Assembly (NCBI RefSeq): GCF_000189395.1 | Contig: NZ_AEPB01000030.1 | Span: forward strand, 1-64,000 | DNA length: 64,000 nucleotides | Direction of reading: 5' to 3' | Origin: Planococcus donghaensis MPA1U2 | GTDB lineage: Bacteria > Bacillota > Bacilli > Bacillales_A > Planococcaceae | Shown here: positions 1 through 11,111 of the stretch, piece after piece | How positions within the stretch are numbered: position 1 is the stretch's first letter | How the letters are laid out: every line of letters begins with the position of its first letter | The notes under the pieces: generated by a model | The model's input: only the letters and a program-made list of their open reading frames with translations | The model's database searches: none | Told to the model about the DNA's origin: nothing | Position numbers and translations under genes: made by a program

Positions 1-40
1 TTTATGTTTTGTGTAAATAATGAAGCTTAACTTTTAAAGC

Positions 41-298
41 TTACACTTCTTGCTCCATAATTTTCGATAAAGAATCTACTGCTTTTTCTTCATCCAACCC
101 ATCGGCCGAAACTTTAACCTCTGTTCCTTTACTGATTGCCAGACTCATAACTCCCATAATGCTTTTCGCATTTACTTTTTTACTGTCTTTTTCTAAGTAA
201 ATATCGGCGCTGTAACGGTTTGCTTCTTGTACAAATAAAGCAGCTTGCCTTGCTTGCAGACCTGTTTTTAATAGTACTTTTACTTGTTTTTCAACCAT
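41..298 (-). CDS. crh: Crh, catabolite repression HPr-like protein
   Basis: This is an 85-residue HPr-fold protein. The phosphocarrier histidine of HPr is replaced by Gln15 (GLQAR), so it cannot pass phosphate in the PTS. The regulatory serine Ser46 (AKSIMG) is kept. In the family, P-Ser-Crh is made by HPr kinase and acts as corepressor of CcpA. The kinase gene hprK lies about 16 kb away in this window. Crh is the last gene of the yvcI-rapZ-yvcK-whiA-crh operon, with AGGAGG before its ATG. One oddity is Gln18, where HPr and Crh proteins usually have proline. The identification is secure; regulation by HprK is from family knowledge. Confidence 0.95.
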   Translation of the reverse strand: MVEKQVKVLLKTGLQARQAALFVQEANRYSADIYLEKDSKKVNAKSIMGVMSLAISKGTEVKVSADGLDEEKAVDSLSKIMEQEV

Positions 299-351
299 AC
301 GGACCCTCCTCTAAAACTTAACTATCTTCTATATGAAAGACCAGCCATTTG

Positions 352-1302
352 TTAGTGGCCGATCATTTCTCCATTTCTCAAGGACGTTGCAATCTCATCA
401 ATTTTCCGTAGCCGGTGATTAACACCTGACTTACTCACTGTCCCACCAGAAACCATCTCACCTAGCTCTTTCAACGTGACATCTTGATACTCTACACGAA
501 GTCGAGCGATTTCTCGTAATCTCTCTGGCAATTGATCAATTCCAATTGCTTGATCGATAAAGCGAATGTTCTCTACTTGTCGTAAAGCAGCATCAATCGT
601 CTTATTTAAGTTAGCGGTTTCACAATTGACTAAACGATTAACACTATTGCGCATATCTCGAATAATTCGAACATCTTCAAACTTTAAAAGAGCAGAATGT
701 GCGCCTGTAATACTTAAAAAATCAGCGATTTTTTCGGCTTCTTTTAAGTACGTGACAAAACCTTTTTTTCGTTCAATTGTTTTACTATTTAAATGGAATT
801 TATTCATTAATTCTACTAAAGAGTCTGCATGGTCTTTGTAAAGAGAATAGATTTCTAAATGATAAGATGAAGTTTCAGGGTTGTTTACCGACCCCCCGGC
901 TAAAAATGCACCTCTTAAATAAGAACGTTTACAGCAATCCTTCTCTATCAAACTTTTAACGATTTGATGTTGAAATTGAAAACCTTCTGTTAAGATTTCT
1001 AAATCTTCAAGAACTTGCTTAGCACCTTCACGGATTCGGCAAATGTAAATATTGTTCTTTTTTAATCGCATTTTTTTTCTAACGAGCAATTCGACAGGAT
1101 AAGCTTTATAAAAACGTTTTAACAATGTATAAATCCGACGAGCTATTGCCGCATTTTCGGTTTGGATGTCTAGGCTTAATTGCCGGTTGGAAAACGATAA
1201 CGTGCCATTCATCCGGATCATTGCAGAAAGCTCGGCCTTGCCACAACAATCGTCAATTTCAATTTGCGTCATTTCTTTTTTTGTTTCGGATGCAAAAGAC
1301 AA
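352..1302 (-). CDS. whiA: WhiA, DNA-binding cell division/sporulation regulator
   Basis: The 316-residue protein has the two-part WhiA layout. The N-terminal part is related to LAGLIDADG homing endonucleases ([12 protein letters not shown] near residues 128-139, catalytic acidic residues not kept). The C-terminal part is a helix-turn-helix near residues 277-300 ([19 protein letters not shown]). WhiA controls development in actinobacteria; in Bacillus it affects cell division and chromosome segregation. It sits 23 bp after yvcK, in the conserved rapZ-yvcK-whiA-crh order. Length is normal for the family. Confidence 0.96.
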   Translation of the reverse strand: MSFASETKKEMTQIEIDDCCGKAELSAMIRMNGTLSFSNRQLSLDIQTENAAIARRIYTLLKRFYKAYPVELLVRKKMRLKKNNIYICRIREGAKQVLEDLEILTEGFQFQHQIVKSLIEKDCCKRSYLRGAFLAGGSVNNPETSSYHLEIYSLYKDHADSLVELMNKFHLNSKTIERKKGFVTYLKEAEKIADFLSITGAHSALLKFEDVRIIRDMRNSVNRLVNCETANLNKTIDAALRQVENIRFIDQAIGIDQLPERLREIARLRVEYQDVTLKELGEMVSGGTVSKSGVNHRLRKIDEIATSLRNGEMIGH

Positions 1303-1325
1303 AATTCGTTCCCCCTTTCAAAGCA

Positions 1326-2321
1326 TTAAAAATATAGCTGCTTCGAATCTTCACTGGTATGACCATCAGCATATTCAAATAGCCATTCTGCGACTTTTGT
1401 CGGTTCATGACGTACAGTTTCACCAGAGATGTTGGCAATGTCTTTTCGATATACTTCAAGACCCATTTTCTTTAGTCGCTCTTCGTCATATTCAACTGGC
1501 CAAGCTTGTTCTTTTTCGTAACGCTCAGCAATTGTCGCTGGCATTTGTACTTTATCAAGCAATATGGCATCTAGAAAGTTTTCACCTACGTGATCATACA
1601 AAGCTTTCACATGATCAGAAGCTGTATACTTATACGTTTCACCTGCTTGAGTCATTAAATTACAAATGTAGATTTTTTTTGCCTTTGCAGCAATTACAGC
1701 TTTTTTTATATCTTTCACTAACAAATTCGGTAAAATACTCGTATATAAAGACCCCGGTCCAACAACGATGACATCTGCATTTTCAATGGCCGCTATCGTC
1801 GCTGGCAACGCTTTTACATCATAAGGTTCAATAAACACGCGTTTGATCGGCTGTAAATAAGCAGGTATTTTAGATTCGCCTTCAATAATTGTGCCATCTT
1901 CTAATTCTGCACTTAAGGTTACAATTTGATTAGCGGCCGGTAAAACGGTACCGTTCACACTTAACACACGACTCATCTCTCGAACTGCGTGAGAAAAATC
2001 TCCTGTAATATCCGTTAAAGCAGCAAGCATTAAGTTCCCCAATGAATGACCATCAAGGTCTAAAGAATGTTTAAAACGATACTGGAACATCTCAGCAACT
2101 AATGGTTCAGTATCTGATAATGCTGCCATGACGTTTCGGATATCTCCTGGTGGAGGAATATCTAAATCATCTCGTAAACGCCCTGAACTTCCACCATCGT
2201 CTGCAACGGTTACGATAGCCGTTAAATCTAGCGGGTACAATTTCAAGCCCCTCAACAAAGTGGAAAGTCCGGTTCCGCCGCCTAATATGACGACGCGTTT
2301 CCGATGCTGGTTACGTTCCAT
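1326..2321 (-). CDS. yvcK: YvcK/MgfK, gluconeogenesis factor
   Basis: This 331-residue protein belongs to the CofD/YvcK family. It has an N-terminal nucleotide-sugar binding loop (GGGTGLS, residues 14-20) and the DDGGSSGRLR motif at 41-50. In B. subtilis YvcK binds UDP-GlcNAc and is needed for growth on gluconeogenic carbon sources and for normal cell shape through peptidoglycan precursor supply. It follows rapZ by 4 bp and precedes whiA, so it is almost surely co-transcribed with both. An AAAGGAATG ribosome site precedes its ATG. Confidence 0.95.
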   Translation of the reverse strand: MERNQHRKRVVILGGGTGLSTLLRGLKLYPLDLTAIVTVADDGGSSGRLRDDLDIPPPGDIRNVMAALSDTEPLVAEMFQYRFKHSLDLDGHSLGNLMLAALTDITGDFSHAVREMSRVLSVNGTVLPAANQIVTLSAELEDGTIIEGESKIPAYLQPIKRVFIEPYDVKALPATIAAIENADVIVVGPGSLYTSILPNLLVKDIKKAVIAAKAKKIYICNLMTQAGETYKYTASDHVKALYDHVGENFLDAILLDKVQMPATIAERYEKEQAWPVEYDEERLKKMGLEVYRKDIANISGETVRHEPTKVAEWLFEYADGHTSEDSKQLYF

Positions 2322-2325
2322 GCGC

Positions 2326-3207
2326 TCATTCCTTTCTGGTTTTTACGTCTCTATGCGTAACGATAACTTTATTGTTTTTTCCCAAAAGTTTACCATAATA
2401 CTCAGCTAATGTAACTGAACGGTGTTGACCACCCGTACAACCAAATGCAATGACCAGTTGTGCTTTTCCTTCACGTTTATATTGTGGAATCATAAATTGT
2501 AAAAGATCTGTCAGTTTTTGAATAAGCGTTTGCGTTTCTTGCCATTTTAATACATAACTCGATACGCTATTATCAAGCCCTGATAATGGTTTTAACTCTT
2601 CGATGTAATACGGATTTGGTAAAAAGCGAACGTCAAATACTAAATCAGCATCTATTGGCATACCGTGTTTAAATCCGAAAGATACGACATTCACCGTGAA
2701 AACATTGCTTGTTTTTGAGGAGAAGTCAGAAGTAATTCGTTCTTTTAACTGACGTGGGGTCATATTAGATGTATTGTAAATATGTTGTGCACGCCCTTGA
2801 AGGTCACTTAACATATCACGTTCTTTTTTTATGCCTCCTAATACAAGTCCGCCAGGTGATAATGGATGAGATCTTCTTGACTCTTTATAACGACTAACCA
2901 GCGCTTCATTTTCTGCATCTAAAAATAAGATGGTAATTGAAACTTTTGGTTCTTTCGACAAATCGTCAATTGCATCGACAAGACTATCGAAAAAGTCGCC
3001 TCCACGCAAATCCATAACTGCTGCTACTCGCTTCATCGATTTCCCAGAATCTCTCATCAATTTAAGAAAAGTAGGTAATAATGTTGGGGGTAAATTATCA
3101 ATTGTAAAGAATCCTAAATCTTCGAAACTTTGGATGGCAACTGTTTTTCCTGCACCCGACATTCCTGTAATGATAATTAGTTCGGTTTCTTCTACATGAT
3201 TATTCAT
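2326..3207 (-). CDS. rapZ: RapZ/YvcJ family nucleotide-binding protein
   Basis: The 293-residue P-loop protein has Walker A GMSGAGKT at residues 15-22 and the conserved C-terminal segment [13 protein letters not shown]. The family is RapZ (sRNA-binding adaptor in E. coli) and YvcJ (GTP/ATP-hydrolysing protein affecting competence in B. subtilis). The start overlaps the end of the NUDIX gene by 8 bp and the stop is 4 bp from yvcK, so translation is probably coupled. The RNA-adaptor role is not established in Gram-positives, so the biochemical function here is open. Confidence 0.95.
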   Translation of the reverse strand: MNNHVEETELIIITGMSGAGKTVAIQSFEDLGFFTIDNLPPTLLPTFLKLMRDSGKSMKRVAAVMDLRGGDFFDSLVDAIDDLSKEPKVSITILFLDAENEALVSRYKESRRSHPLSPGGLVLGGIKKERDMLSDLQGRAQHIYNTSNMTPRQLKERITSDFSSKTSNVFTVNVVSFGFKHGMPIDADLVFDVRFLPNPYYIEELKPLSGLDNSVSSYVLKWQETQTLIQKLTDLLQFMIPQYKREGKAQLVIAFGCTGGQHRSVTLAEYYGKLLGKNNKVIVTHRDVKTRKE

Positions 3208-3685
3208 TCGGATGATTCACCTCTTCAATGGATGATTGGATGCTTTCTTCAATCAGTTGGAATTCTGGTGTATAGTAAAATGTTCCATACTGAACTCCTT
3301 GCTGGTTTGCAGCAAATTGTAAATTCGTCCGGTCGCCTTCTGCCATTGGCAAAGTAGCTAATGCTTCTACTGGATGCCACTCCAATATGCCTTCTGTTGT
3401 TTCTTTGAACAAGTCGCCAGTCAAATGGTTTGCTGCAAACGTAAACAACATCCACTCATCTACCGTTTTCCCTTGTTCTTGGATCATCATTGTGTAAACA
3501 CCTTTTAAATGCGTACCGATTGGCGTCGCATTTGTTTCTTCTGTAAATTCACGGACTGCTGCCTTAAAAATCGACTCGCCAGGCTCCATTTTGCCACCCG
3601 GTGCTACATACCAATCCCGACGTGGTTTCTTCAATAATAGTACTTGTTTATCTTTAATAATTAGTAAATTCGCGATTCGCTGCAC
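3200..3685 (-). CDS. yvcI: NUDIX hydrolase YvcI
   Basis: This is a 161-residue NUDIX protein with [10 protein letters not shown] and the REFTEET core of the NUDIX box, preceded by conserved [10 protein letters not shown] place the start at a GTG (VQRIANLL), not at the longer in-frame ATG codons. A GGAGTG ribosome site lies 6 bases upstream of this GTG, the promoter -10 TATAAT covers the ATG at 3721, and a terminator lies inside the longer frame. The family hydrolyses 8-oxo-GTP-like or other nucleoside diphosphate compounds; the exact substrate is unknown. It is first in the rapZ-yvcK-whiA-crh operon. Confidence 0.88.
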   Translation of the reverse strand: MQRIANLLIIKDKQVLLLKKPRRDWYVAPGGKMEPGESIFKAAVREFTEETNATPIGTHLKGVYTMMIQEQGKTVDEWMLFTFAANHLTGDLFKETTEGILEWHPVEALATLPMAEGDRTNLQFAANQQGVQYGTFYYTPEFQLIEESIQSSIEEVNHPNE

Positions 3686-3719
3686 ATTCGACACTCCGCA
3701 TCTATTGTAAACTCTCTTC

Positions 3720-3749
3720 ATTATACATCTATCCTGGCGTGCCGTGCAA
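3720..3749 (-). promoter_or_regulatory. Sigma-A-type promoter of yvcI-rapZ-yvcK-whiA-crh
   Basis: On the minus strand there is a TTGCAC -35 element, an 18-bp spacer and a perfect TATAAT -10. It lies between the trxB terminator and the yvcI GTG, giving a leader of about 28 bases. The -35 is weak. Confidence 0.6.
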
Positions 3750-3756
3750 AGGAATG

Positions 3757-3796
3757 AAAAAAAAGGCCACCTTTCGATTCGCTCGAAAGATGGCCT
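3757..3796 (-). terminator. Intrinsic terminator of trxB
   Basis: A 13-bp stem with one mismatch (AGGCCA-CTTTCGA pairing with its complement around a short loop) is followed on the minus strand by eight T residues. It ends the trxB transcript ahead of the yvcI promoter. Confidence 0.85.
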
Positions 3797-3888
3797 ATCA
3801 AAAACTCTTTTAAAAAAGGGGGTCATTTTACTCTTCTTATTATATAGATGCACTGTGACAAGCGCGTTACAAAACGATTAAGAAACAA

Positions 3889-4872
<984 letters not shown>

Positions 4873-4921
4873 TCAGTAGCTAAATCGTATAAGATTCCAG
4901 CAAAAGCTTCAACTTTTATGC

Positions 4922-6445
4922 CTATAACTCCGTATGAGGCAAGTATGCGGTCATATCTTTTATATACTTTGTTAACGTAGCGACAGAAATCTCAAAGCGA
5001 TCTGCCAACTGTTTTTTAGTTATCTTCTCACTATTAGCGGATTTCACCATAAATTCGACTGCCGCAGCTAAAGCTTTTGGATTCTTGAATGTATAATTCT
5101 CACTATATGCGTTTTCCACTAATCCAAACCATAGTTTGAAAACTCCAGCTCGTTGCTGAGTTACCATTTGGTCTGATGCGTATAGCAGTTCTGCAACTTC
5201 CATTGCGCGCATAAATGCGAACTCTTCGGGAATTTCTTTTTTAAACGGATGACCAAGGGCATAACCTAACAAAAAGGTTTCCAGTGCCGATGGTTGATCG
5301 GATGCTAGCCAGTTTGGATGAGAGATGATTTCTTGCTTATGAGCTGACTTCCCTAACAAAAACAAACCAAAAAGTCGTTCACTTTTTTTTGCATGATCCA
5401 GTTTTTTCACCAAATAATCTCGGTCATGTTCAAGCGCATCTGCATGTGGCATCGCAGAATGTTCGTTCCACGGTGCATAACCATCTTTATCTGGATCCAT
5501 TTTCTTTAACTCATCCCATGCTTGTCTCGATGCTTCTTCATGTCCCGAATGATAAGCTGCATGTGACAACCAAAAGTAAAATGCCGCATCGCCCTCAAAG
5601 CCACGTTTTTGCAAACTCTTTAACCAACGATAAGCTTCTTTGTATTTGCCTACTAGCGCAAATGTTGCGCCTAATTTGTAACGTTGCTCAAACACATACG
5701 GTTGAATTTTTTTCAACAGTTCAAGAATGTCATCTAACTCTGCATTCTTTTCATAATAATGAAACACCGCTAAATTACAAAGCGCATGTAAATTACCCGT
5801 ATTTCTTCGTAACACATCATGAAGCAAAGCTTTTGCCATTTCAGCTTCACCAATATAAAAGTATGCCAATGCCAAGTTATTGCAAGCACCCCAGAAATCA
5901 GGTTTTTCTTCGATTAGCTTTTCAAGCAATTTAATAGCGCTTTTAAAATCGCCTTGCTCCATCATGCGACGTGCTTTTTCCTGTTGGTAATGATATTCGC
6001 TATCTTGGGTGTCCCCGTCCTCATCGAAAAATTGCCCTTCTTCTTGTTCTGCAAAATCGATAATGCTCAATGCTTCGGCCGCATACTTCCCTTGTGTTTC
6101 ATAAACCAGATATTGCTTCGCATAGTTTCGCGCATCCCAAAATAAGCCCATGTGTGCATGGACTTCCGCAAGGAAAAACAAAATAGTAGGATCTTTCGCA
6201 TCCAATTCATGTGCGGCATGAAGAGCATCCATAGCTTGTTCAAATTCATGCATCTCCATCAACACAATGCCATATTGAGTCAAAAAAACCGCATCTTTCG
6301 GACTAAGCTCCGTAGCACGCCGCAAATACTTATGTGCTTTAGGATAGTTTTCACGCTGAAGTTCTTTCATTGCTTTTCTATAATAAAATTCTCCTGTCGG
6401 AATAAAAGACAGTATGTTCTTATCGTTTCTTTTTTTATTCTCCAA
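4922..6445 (-). CDS. Tetratricopeptide-repeat protein (YvcD-like)
   Basis: This 507-residue, mostly helical protein carries several TPR units, clearest at residues 18-120 (YRKAMKELQRENYPKAHKYLRRATELSP) and 150-260 (KSAIKLLEKLIEEKPDFWGACNNLALAYFYIGE). It has no signal peptide or membrane segment. The start is TTG with CGGAGG 7 bases upstream; no ATG fits better. The C-terminus ends in a helix-turn-helix-like stretch (ITKKQLADRFEISVATLTKYIKDM), so it may bind DNA or a partner through this end. Position between hisI and trxB matches B. subtilis yvcD. Function is unknown. Confidence 0.85.
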   Translation of the reverse strand: MENKKRNDKNILSFIPTGEFYYRKAMKELQRENYPKAHKYLRRATELSPKDAVFLTQYGIVLMEMHEFEQAMDALHAAHELDAKDPTILFFLAEVHAHMGLFWDARNYAKQYLVYETQGKYAAEALSIIDFAEQEEGQFFDEDGDTQDSEYHYQQEKARRMMEQGDFKSAIKLLEKLIEEKPDFWGACNNLALAYFYIGEAEMAKALLHDVLRRNTGNLHALCNLAVFHYYEKNAELDDILELLKKIQPYVFEQRYKLGATFALVGKYKEAYRWLKSLQKRGFEGDAAFYFWLSHAAYHSGHEEASRQAWDELKKMDPDKDGYAPWNEHSAMPHADALEHDRDYLVKKLDHAKKSERLFGLFLLGKSAHKQEIISHPNWLASDQPSALETFLLGYALGHPFKKEIPEEFAFMRAMEVAELLYASDQMVTQQRAGVFKLWFGLVENAYSENYTFKNPKALAAAVEFMVKSANSEKITKKQLADRFEISVATLTKYIKDMTAYLPHTEL

Positions 6446-6461
6446 AATATGCCTCCGAAAA

Positions 6462-6488
6462 AGTAAAAGAGACGATTAAAATCGTCTC
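6462..6488 (-). terminator. Terminator of the his operon
   Basis: A 9-bp perfect stem (GAGACGATT with AATCGTCTC) is followed on the minus strand by a T-rich run (TTTTACTTTTT). It lies between hisI and the TPR gene. Confidence 0.75.
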
Positions 6489-6530
6489 CAAACTAAAATG
6501 TGCTGTAATTATAGCATATTCCCCTATTAT

Positions 6531-7154
6531 TTACTTGTCCGTTTTGGGCGTATGGCGCTCTTTTAGCACATCTACTACTTGGTCAAAGCTAACTTTTTGT
6601 TCTTGTAGTAACACCAAGACATGGTAAAACAAATCTGCAGCTTCCATTGACAATTCTTCAGCATCACGATTTTTTGCTGCAATGATTACTTCTGCTGCTT
6701 CTTCGCCTACTTTTTTGCAAATTTTATCAACGCCTTCATTGAACAAATACGTTGTATACGCGCCTTCAGGCATTTCTGTTTCACGCGTTTTGATCAATGC
6801 GGCTAATTGCGCAATCATATCTCCAGGCGACTCATTCGATTCACCATGAATGGTGTCAAAAAAGCAGCTGTTCTGTCCGGTATGACAAGCTGGTCCATTT
6901 GGAATTACTTCATAAATAAGTGAGTCGCCGTCACAATCTAATCGAACAGCCGTTACTTGTTGCGTATTACCGCTCGTTGCACCTTTGTTCCATAATTCGT
7001 TGCGGCTTCTTGAATATAACCATGTCTCATTTGTATTCATTGTTTTTTGCACAGCTTCTTCATTCGCATACGCAAGCGTCAACACTTCTTTTGTTTTAGC
7101 GTGTTGGATAATGACGGGAATTAGCCCGTTTTGGTCATATTGAATCGTAGTCAT
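6531..7154 (-). CDS. hisI: HisIE, phosphoribosyl-AMP cyclohydrolase / phosphoribosyl-ATP pyrophosphatase
   Basis: The 207-residue bifunctional protein catalyses steps 2 and 3 of histidine synthesis. The N-terminal cyclohydrolase half (about 1-110) shows the metal-binding cysteines in LDCDGDS and CHTGQNSCF. The C-terminal pyrophosphatase half (about 115-207) has the acidic [15 protein letters not shown] helix. It overlaps hisF by 4 bp and is the last gene of the hisZGDBHAFI operon. Length is normal for the fused form. Confidence 0.97.
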   Translation of the reverse strand: MTTIQYDQNGLIPVIIQHAKTKEVLTLAYANEEAVQKTMNTNETWLYSRSRNELWNKGATSGNTQQVTAVRLDCDGDSLIYEVIPNGPACHTGQNSCFFDTIHGESNESPGDMIAQLAALIKTRETEMPEGAYTTYLFNEGVDKICKKVGEEAAEVIIAAKNRDAEELSMEAADLFYHVLVLLQEQKVSFDQVVDVLKERHTPKTDK

Positions 7155-7903
7155 CGGACATTCACTCCCTCTTTGCGTAAATAATCTTTTACTTCAGCAA
7201 CACTGGTTTCTTTATAGTGAAAAATCGATGCTGCTAATGCTGCGTCAGCATCTACATCTTTAAATACTTCGTCAAAATGTTCTTTGTTTCCTGCTCCACC
7301 ACTAGCAATAACTGGGACCTCCACTGCTTCGCGTACAGCGCGTGTCAATTCCAAATCAAAGCCGTCTTTTGAGCCGTCTTTGTCCATGCTCGTTAACAGC
7401 AACTCACCTGCGCCAAGCTCGACGCATTTCTTTGCCCATTCTACAGCTGACCAATCGGCTTTATTGCGTCCGCCGTGTGTGTATACGTCCCAACTGTCGC
7501 CATTTTTCTTCGCATCAATCGCGACCACAATACATTGAGATCCAAAAAAGTCTGCCCCTTCTTTAATGAGCTCCGGACGGTCAAGAGCTGCTGTGTTTAA
7601 CGCAACTTTATCAGCACCCGCGCGCAACATCCGCTTCATATCATCTAAGCTGCGAATTCCACCGCCCACTGTGAAGGGAATTGATAATTCAGTTGCAACG
7701 ATTTTCACCACTTCAACCATAGTTTCTTTGCCTTCGTGAGACGCAGAAATATCTAAAAAGACCAATTCGTCTGCACCTTGTTTGTCGTAAAAACGAGCCA
7801 GTTCTACAGGGTCTCCTGCATCACGTAACGATACAAAGCTAACGCCTTTAACAACGCGCCCTTCTTTTACATCTAAACATGGAATAATGCGTTTTGTCAG
7901 CAT
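7151..7903 (-). CDS. hisF: HisF, imidazole glycerol phosphate synthase cyclase subunit
   Basis: The 250-residue TIM-barrel enzyme has the half-barrel repeats of the HisA/HisF family. Catalytic aspartates are in [12 protein letters not shown] (residue 11) and AIDAKKNG (about residue 130). It pairs with HisH and uses ammonia to make IGP and AICAR. Its start overlaps the end of hisA by 7 bp, indicating translational coupling. Confidence 0.98.
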   Translation of the reverse strand: MLTKRIIPCLDVKEGRVVKGVSFVSLRDAGDPVELARFYDKQGADELVFLDISASHEGKETMVEVVKIVATELSIPFTVGGGIRSLDDMKRMLRAGADKVALNTAALDRPELIKEGADFFGSQCIVVAIDAKKNGDSWDVYTHGGRNKADWSAVEWAKKCVELGAGELLLTSMDKDGSKDGFDLELTRAVREAVEVPVIASGGAGNKEHFDEVFKDVDADAALAASIFHYKETSVAEVKDYLRKEGVNVR

Positions 7904-8625
7904 GACAATGCCTCCTCCAGTGTAAAGCGGTTCTCATAAAGTGCTTTGCCGATAATCACACCTGCAATATTGCTTTGTTCCGCTGCTTTTTTTACATTTT
8001 TCACATCTTCAAGTGAACCAATACCACCTGAGACAATAATTTGTGCTTTTTCAGATTTAGCTAAAGCTTTATTGGCTTCAATATTAGGTCCAGCTAACGT
8101 ACCGTCAGTTGCGATATCGGTATAGATAAAATGCTTTGCGCCTTTTGAAGCAAAATAATCAGCCACTTCTGTCGCGGCTTGTCCCGATGTTTCGATCCAA
8201 CCTTCTGTTGCGGCCATGCCATTTTTTGCATCTATCCCAATGACAATCTGTTCAGCTCCAAATTCCTCAATAAATGATACGGCAAGTTCTGGGTTGCGAA
8301 TTGCGAGACTACCGATAATGACACGTGCTACACCGTTAGATAAATAATGTTCGATATCTTCACGTGTCCGAATGCCACCGCCTATTTGCACTTTTGCACC
8401 TAGTTTAGCAGCTTCAATAACAACTTGGTCGTTAATCCGGACGCCATCTTTAGCGCCGTCCAAATCGACCATATGTATCCACTCTGCACCAGCATCTACA
8501 AATTTTTTAGCCATATCAACCGGGGAATCGCCGTAAATTGTTTCTTGAGCATAATCTCCCTGAAATAAACGTACACAATTACCATCTCTTAAATCGATAG
8601 CGGGGTAAATTTGAAAGTTAGTCAT
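7897..8625 (-). CDS. hisA: HisA, ProFAR isomerase
   Basis: The 242-residue TIM-barrel isomerase converts ProFAR to PRFAR in histidine synthesis. The catalytic aspartates are visible in [15 protein letters not shown] (residue 11) and [14 protein letters not shown]. It overlaps hisH by 8 bp and hisF by 7 bp. No unusual features. Confidence 0.97.
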   Translation of the reverse strand: MTNFQIYPAIDLRDGNCVRLFQGDYAQETIYGDSPVDMAKKFVDAGAEWIHMVDLDGAKDGVRINDQVVIEAAKLGAKVQIGGGIRTREDIEHYLSNGVARVIIGSLAIRNPELAVSFIEEFGAEQIVIGIDAKNGMAATEGWIETSGQAATEVADYFASKGAKHFIYTDIATDGTLAGPNIEANKALAKSEKAQIIVSGGIGSLEDVKNVKKAAEQSNIAGVIIGKALYENRFTLEEALSC

Positions 8626-9247
8626 TTAAGTTCCTCCTAACATTTGCAATCCATTGTTTTAATAAATAATGACCGAAATCACCAGACTTTTCCGGATGGA
8701 ATTGCATGCCTGTTATTAGCCCTGTTCCTACGACTCCCGGAACTGTTAAATTACCATAACTTGCAGTCGCTAACACTTCTTGCTCTTTTGTATTAACCGC
8801 TAAAAACGAATGCACAAAATAAACATGGGTGTCACTTAACAACTCATCCAGCCAGTACGGCATATGTGAAAACTCCAAACGATTCCAACCCATATGTGGA
8901 ATTCGGTATGTTCCTTTTTCAAAACGACGAATTTGCCCTGTTAACAAACCTAAACCTTTTGTTGGTTTAACTTCAGAGCTATCTTCATACAATAATTGCA
9001 TGCCAAGGCATATTCCAAGAAGCGGAATATTTTTTGCTGGCAAGGATTGAATAAATTCAGACAAACCTTTTTGATTTAATAAATCCATTGCGTCAGGAAA
9101 TGCACCTACACCTGGAAGCAAAATCCCCTCTGCTTCTTCTAACACGGCCGGATCGTCTGAGACAATTACTGTACATTCTAATTTTTTTAATGCTTGTTCA
9201 ACACTAAATAAATTGCCCATACCATAATCGATAATACCAATGATCAT
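8618..9247 (-). CDS. hisH: HisH, imidazole glycerol phosphate synthase glutaminase subunit
   Basis: This is a 209-residue class I glutamine amidotransferase. The nucleophile is Cys80 in GICLGMQLLYE, and the His-Glu pair is in GMQFHPEKSGDFG. It supplies ammonia to HisF. It overlaps hisB by 4 bp and hisA by 8 bp. Confidence 0.97.
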   Translation of the reverse strand: MIIGIIDYGMGNLFSVEQALKKLECTVIVSDDPAVLEEAEGILLPGVGAFPDAMDLLNQKGLSEFIQSLPAKNIPLLGICLGMQLLYEDSSEVKPTKGLGLLTGQIRRFEKGTYRIPHMGWNRLEFSHMPYWLDELLSDTHVYFVHSFLAVNTKEQEVLATASYGNLTVPGVVGTGLITGMQFHPEKSGDFGHYLLKQWIANVRRNLND

Positions 9248-9831
9248 GTTAACAGCCCCTTTGTTGATGGTACACCTTTAACTCTTGGGTCGATCATCGT
9301 CGCTTCATCAAGTGCACGTGCCAACGCTTTAAATATCGCTTCAATAATATGATGCGTATTTTTGCCGTAATGAACAATGACGTGAACATTCATGCGTGAT
9401 TCCAATGCGAATTTCCACAGAAACTCTTCTACTAGCTCTGTATCAAACGTGCCAACTTTTTCTTTCAGCGGTTCGCAACGCAACTCTAAATGAGGGCGGT
9501 TAGAGCAGTCAATTACTACTTGTGCCAATGCATCGTCCATCGGAACAAAAGCATTGCCGTAACGACGTATGCCTTTTTTGTCACCAAGCGCTTCTTTCAC
9601 AGCTTGTCCTAAAACAATGCCAATATCTTCTGTCGTATGGTGATCATCAATATGTGTATCCCCATCAGCTTTAATATCTCCATCAAATAAACCGTGTTTA
9701 ATGAACAAATCTAACATATGATCCATAAATGGAACGCCTGTATCAATAACCGATTTCCCTTCACCATCTAATGCAAAATTAATGGCTATTTTGGTTTCAT
9801 TGGTATTTCGTTTGATTTCAGCTTGTCTCAT
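9244..9831 (-). CDS. hisB: HisB, imidazoleglycerol-phosphate dehydratase
   Basis: The 195-residue monofunctional dehydratase has no fused histidinol-phosphatase domain, as in other Firmicutes. The manganese ligands are in the duplicated motifs DTHIDDHHTTEDIG and HVIVHYGKNTHHIIEA. It overlaps hisD by 4 bp. Histidinol-phosphate phosphatase is not encoded in this operon. Confidence 0.97.
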   Translation of the reverse strand: MRQAEIKRNTNETKIAINFALDGEGKSVIDTGVPFMDHMLDLFIKHGLFDGDIKADGDTHIDDHHTTEDIGIVLGQAVKEALGDKKGIRRYGNAFVPMDDALAQVVIDCSNRPHLELRCEPLKEKVGTFDTELVEEFLWKFALESRMNVHVIVHYGKNTHHIIEAIFKALARALDEATMIDPRVKGVPSTKGLLT

Positions 9832-11111
9832 TGTTCATTCTCCTTTTCCCACGACCGTGATTCGACTGCACGTGCATGTCCTTCTAAACCTTCTAAACGT
9901 GCCAGTCGGGCGATTTTTTCTTTATTGTTTTGCCATGCTTTTTCGCTGTAGCGAATAATACTTGTTCGTTTGATAAAGTCATAAACCGACAATGCGCTTG
10001 AAAAGCGAGCAGTGCTGTTTGTCGGCAAAACGTGATTCGTCCCTGCGAAATAATCGCCGATTGGTTCAGAAGAATAACGACCGATAAAGATAGCACCGGC
10101 ATGACGAATTTTATCCGCGACTGCTTCGGCATCTTCTGTCATAATTTCCAAATGTTCTGGAGCTAGTTGATCAGCGGCTGTGATTAGCTCTTCCATCGTG
10201 TCGCCCAAGTAAATCATGCTGTGATTTGCAATGGCTGGACTTGCAATGGCTTCACGCGGCAAACTTGCCAGTTGCTTTTCTACTTGTATTGAAACTGCAT
10301 CTGCTAATTTTTTGCTTGTTGTTAATAGCACGGCGCTTGCTAATGGATCGTGTTCTGCTTGCGATAATAAATCTGCAGCCACTTCATCAGCATAAGCTGT
10401 ATCATCTGCAATAACCGCTATTTCACTTGGTCCAGCAATCATGTCAATGGCCACGTCCCCATTTACTTCTCGTTTAGCGAGTGCGACAAAAATATTGCCT
10501 GGCCCTGTAATTTTATCAACCGATGCGATAGATTCCGTGCCATAAGCCAATGCTGCGATCGCTTGCGCTCCACCAGATTTATACACTTCCGAAATACCCA
10601 GAATATGAGCTGATACGAGAACGCCGTCTGATAAAGTGCCGTCTTTACTTGGTGGTGATATTAACACAATACGGGGTACGCCCGCTACTTGTGCTGGTAT
10701 GACATTCATTAATACGGATGAAGGGTATGCAGCTGTGCCACCAGGTACGTAAAGCCCAGCTGAATCAATAGCTGTCACACGTTGTGCAACATATGAGCCA
10801 TCCTCATTGTCCAAACGATATCCTTGTTGCTGCTGACTTTCATGATACTTTCGAATATTCGCCGCAGCTTCAGTTAAATCTGCTAACAATTGAGGATCAA
10901 AACGATCGATCGCGTGTGCAATTTCTTCTTTTGTTACGCGTAAAGAAGTTAATTTTGCCCCGTCCCATTTCTCCGTAAAGCGAAACATCGCTTTGTCTCC
11001 GTGATCTTTTACTTCTTGAATAATCGCTCTTACTGCTGCTACTTGCTGTTCCGTGCCTTCTGCAATAGTTCTTCTAATGGAGATTCCTGGAGAAAGACGC
11101 GTCACTTTCAT
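9828..11111 (-). CDS. hisD: HisD, histidinol dehydrogenase
   Basis: The 427-residue NAD- and zinc-dependent enzyme makes histidine from histidinol in two oxidations. Family signatures include [29 protein letters not shown] and the zinc-binding [13 protein letters not shown], plus [10 protein letters not shown] near the C-terminus. It overlaps hisG and hisB by 4 bp each. Full length. Confidence 0.98.
   Translation of the reverse strand: MKVTRLSPGISIRRTIAEGTEQQVAAVRAIIQEVKDHGDKAMFRFTEKWDGAKLTSLRVTKEEIAHAIDRFDPQLLADLTEAAANIRKYHESQQQQGYRLDNEDGSYVAQRVTAIDSAGLYVPGGTAAYPSSVLMNVIPAQVAGVPRIVLISPPSKDGTLSDGVLVSAHILGISEVYKSGGAQAIAALAYGTESIASVDKITGPGNIFVALAKREVNGDVAIDMIAGPSEIAVIADDTAYADEVAADLLSQAEHDPLASAVLLTTSKKLADAVSIQVEKQLASLPREAIASPAIANHSMIYLGDTMEELITAADQLAPEHLEIMTEDAEAVADKIRHAGAIFIGRYSSEPIGDYFAGTNHVLPTNSTARFSSALSVYDFIKRTSIIRYSEKAWQNNKEKIARLARLEGLEGHARAVESRSWEKENEQ

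Noticed and set aside
1-40. Terminator after crh (AAGCTT pairing)
   Set aside because: Only a 6-bp stem with no T-tract on the minus strand; the operon may end outside the window.
1166-1771. 201-codon plus-strand open frame opposite whiA and yvcK
   Set aside because: It runs antisense across two well-supported genes, has no ribosome site and shows no recognisable domain; it is a shadow frame.
5389-5934. 181-codon plus-strand frame opposite the TPR gene
   Set aside because: His/Leu-rich composition typical of an antisense shadow; no ribosome site.
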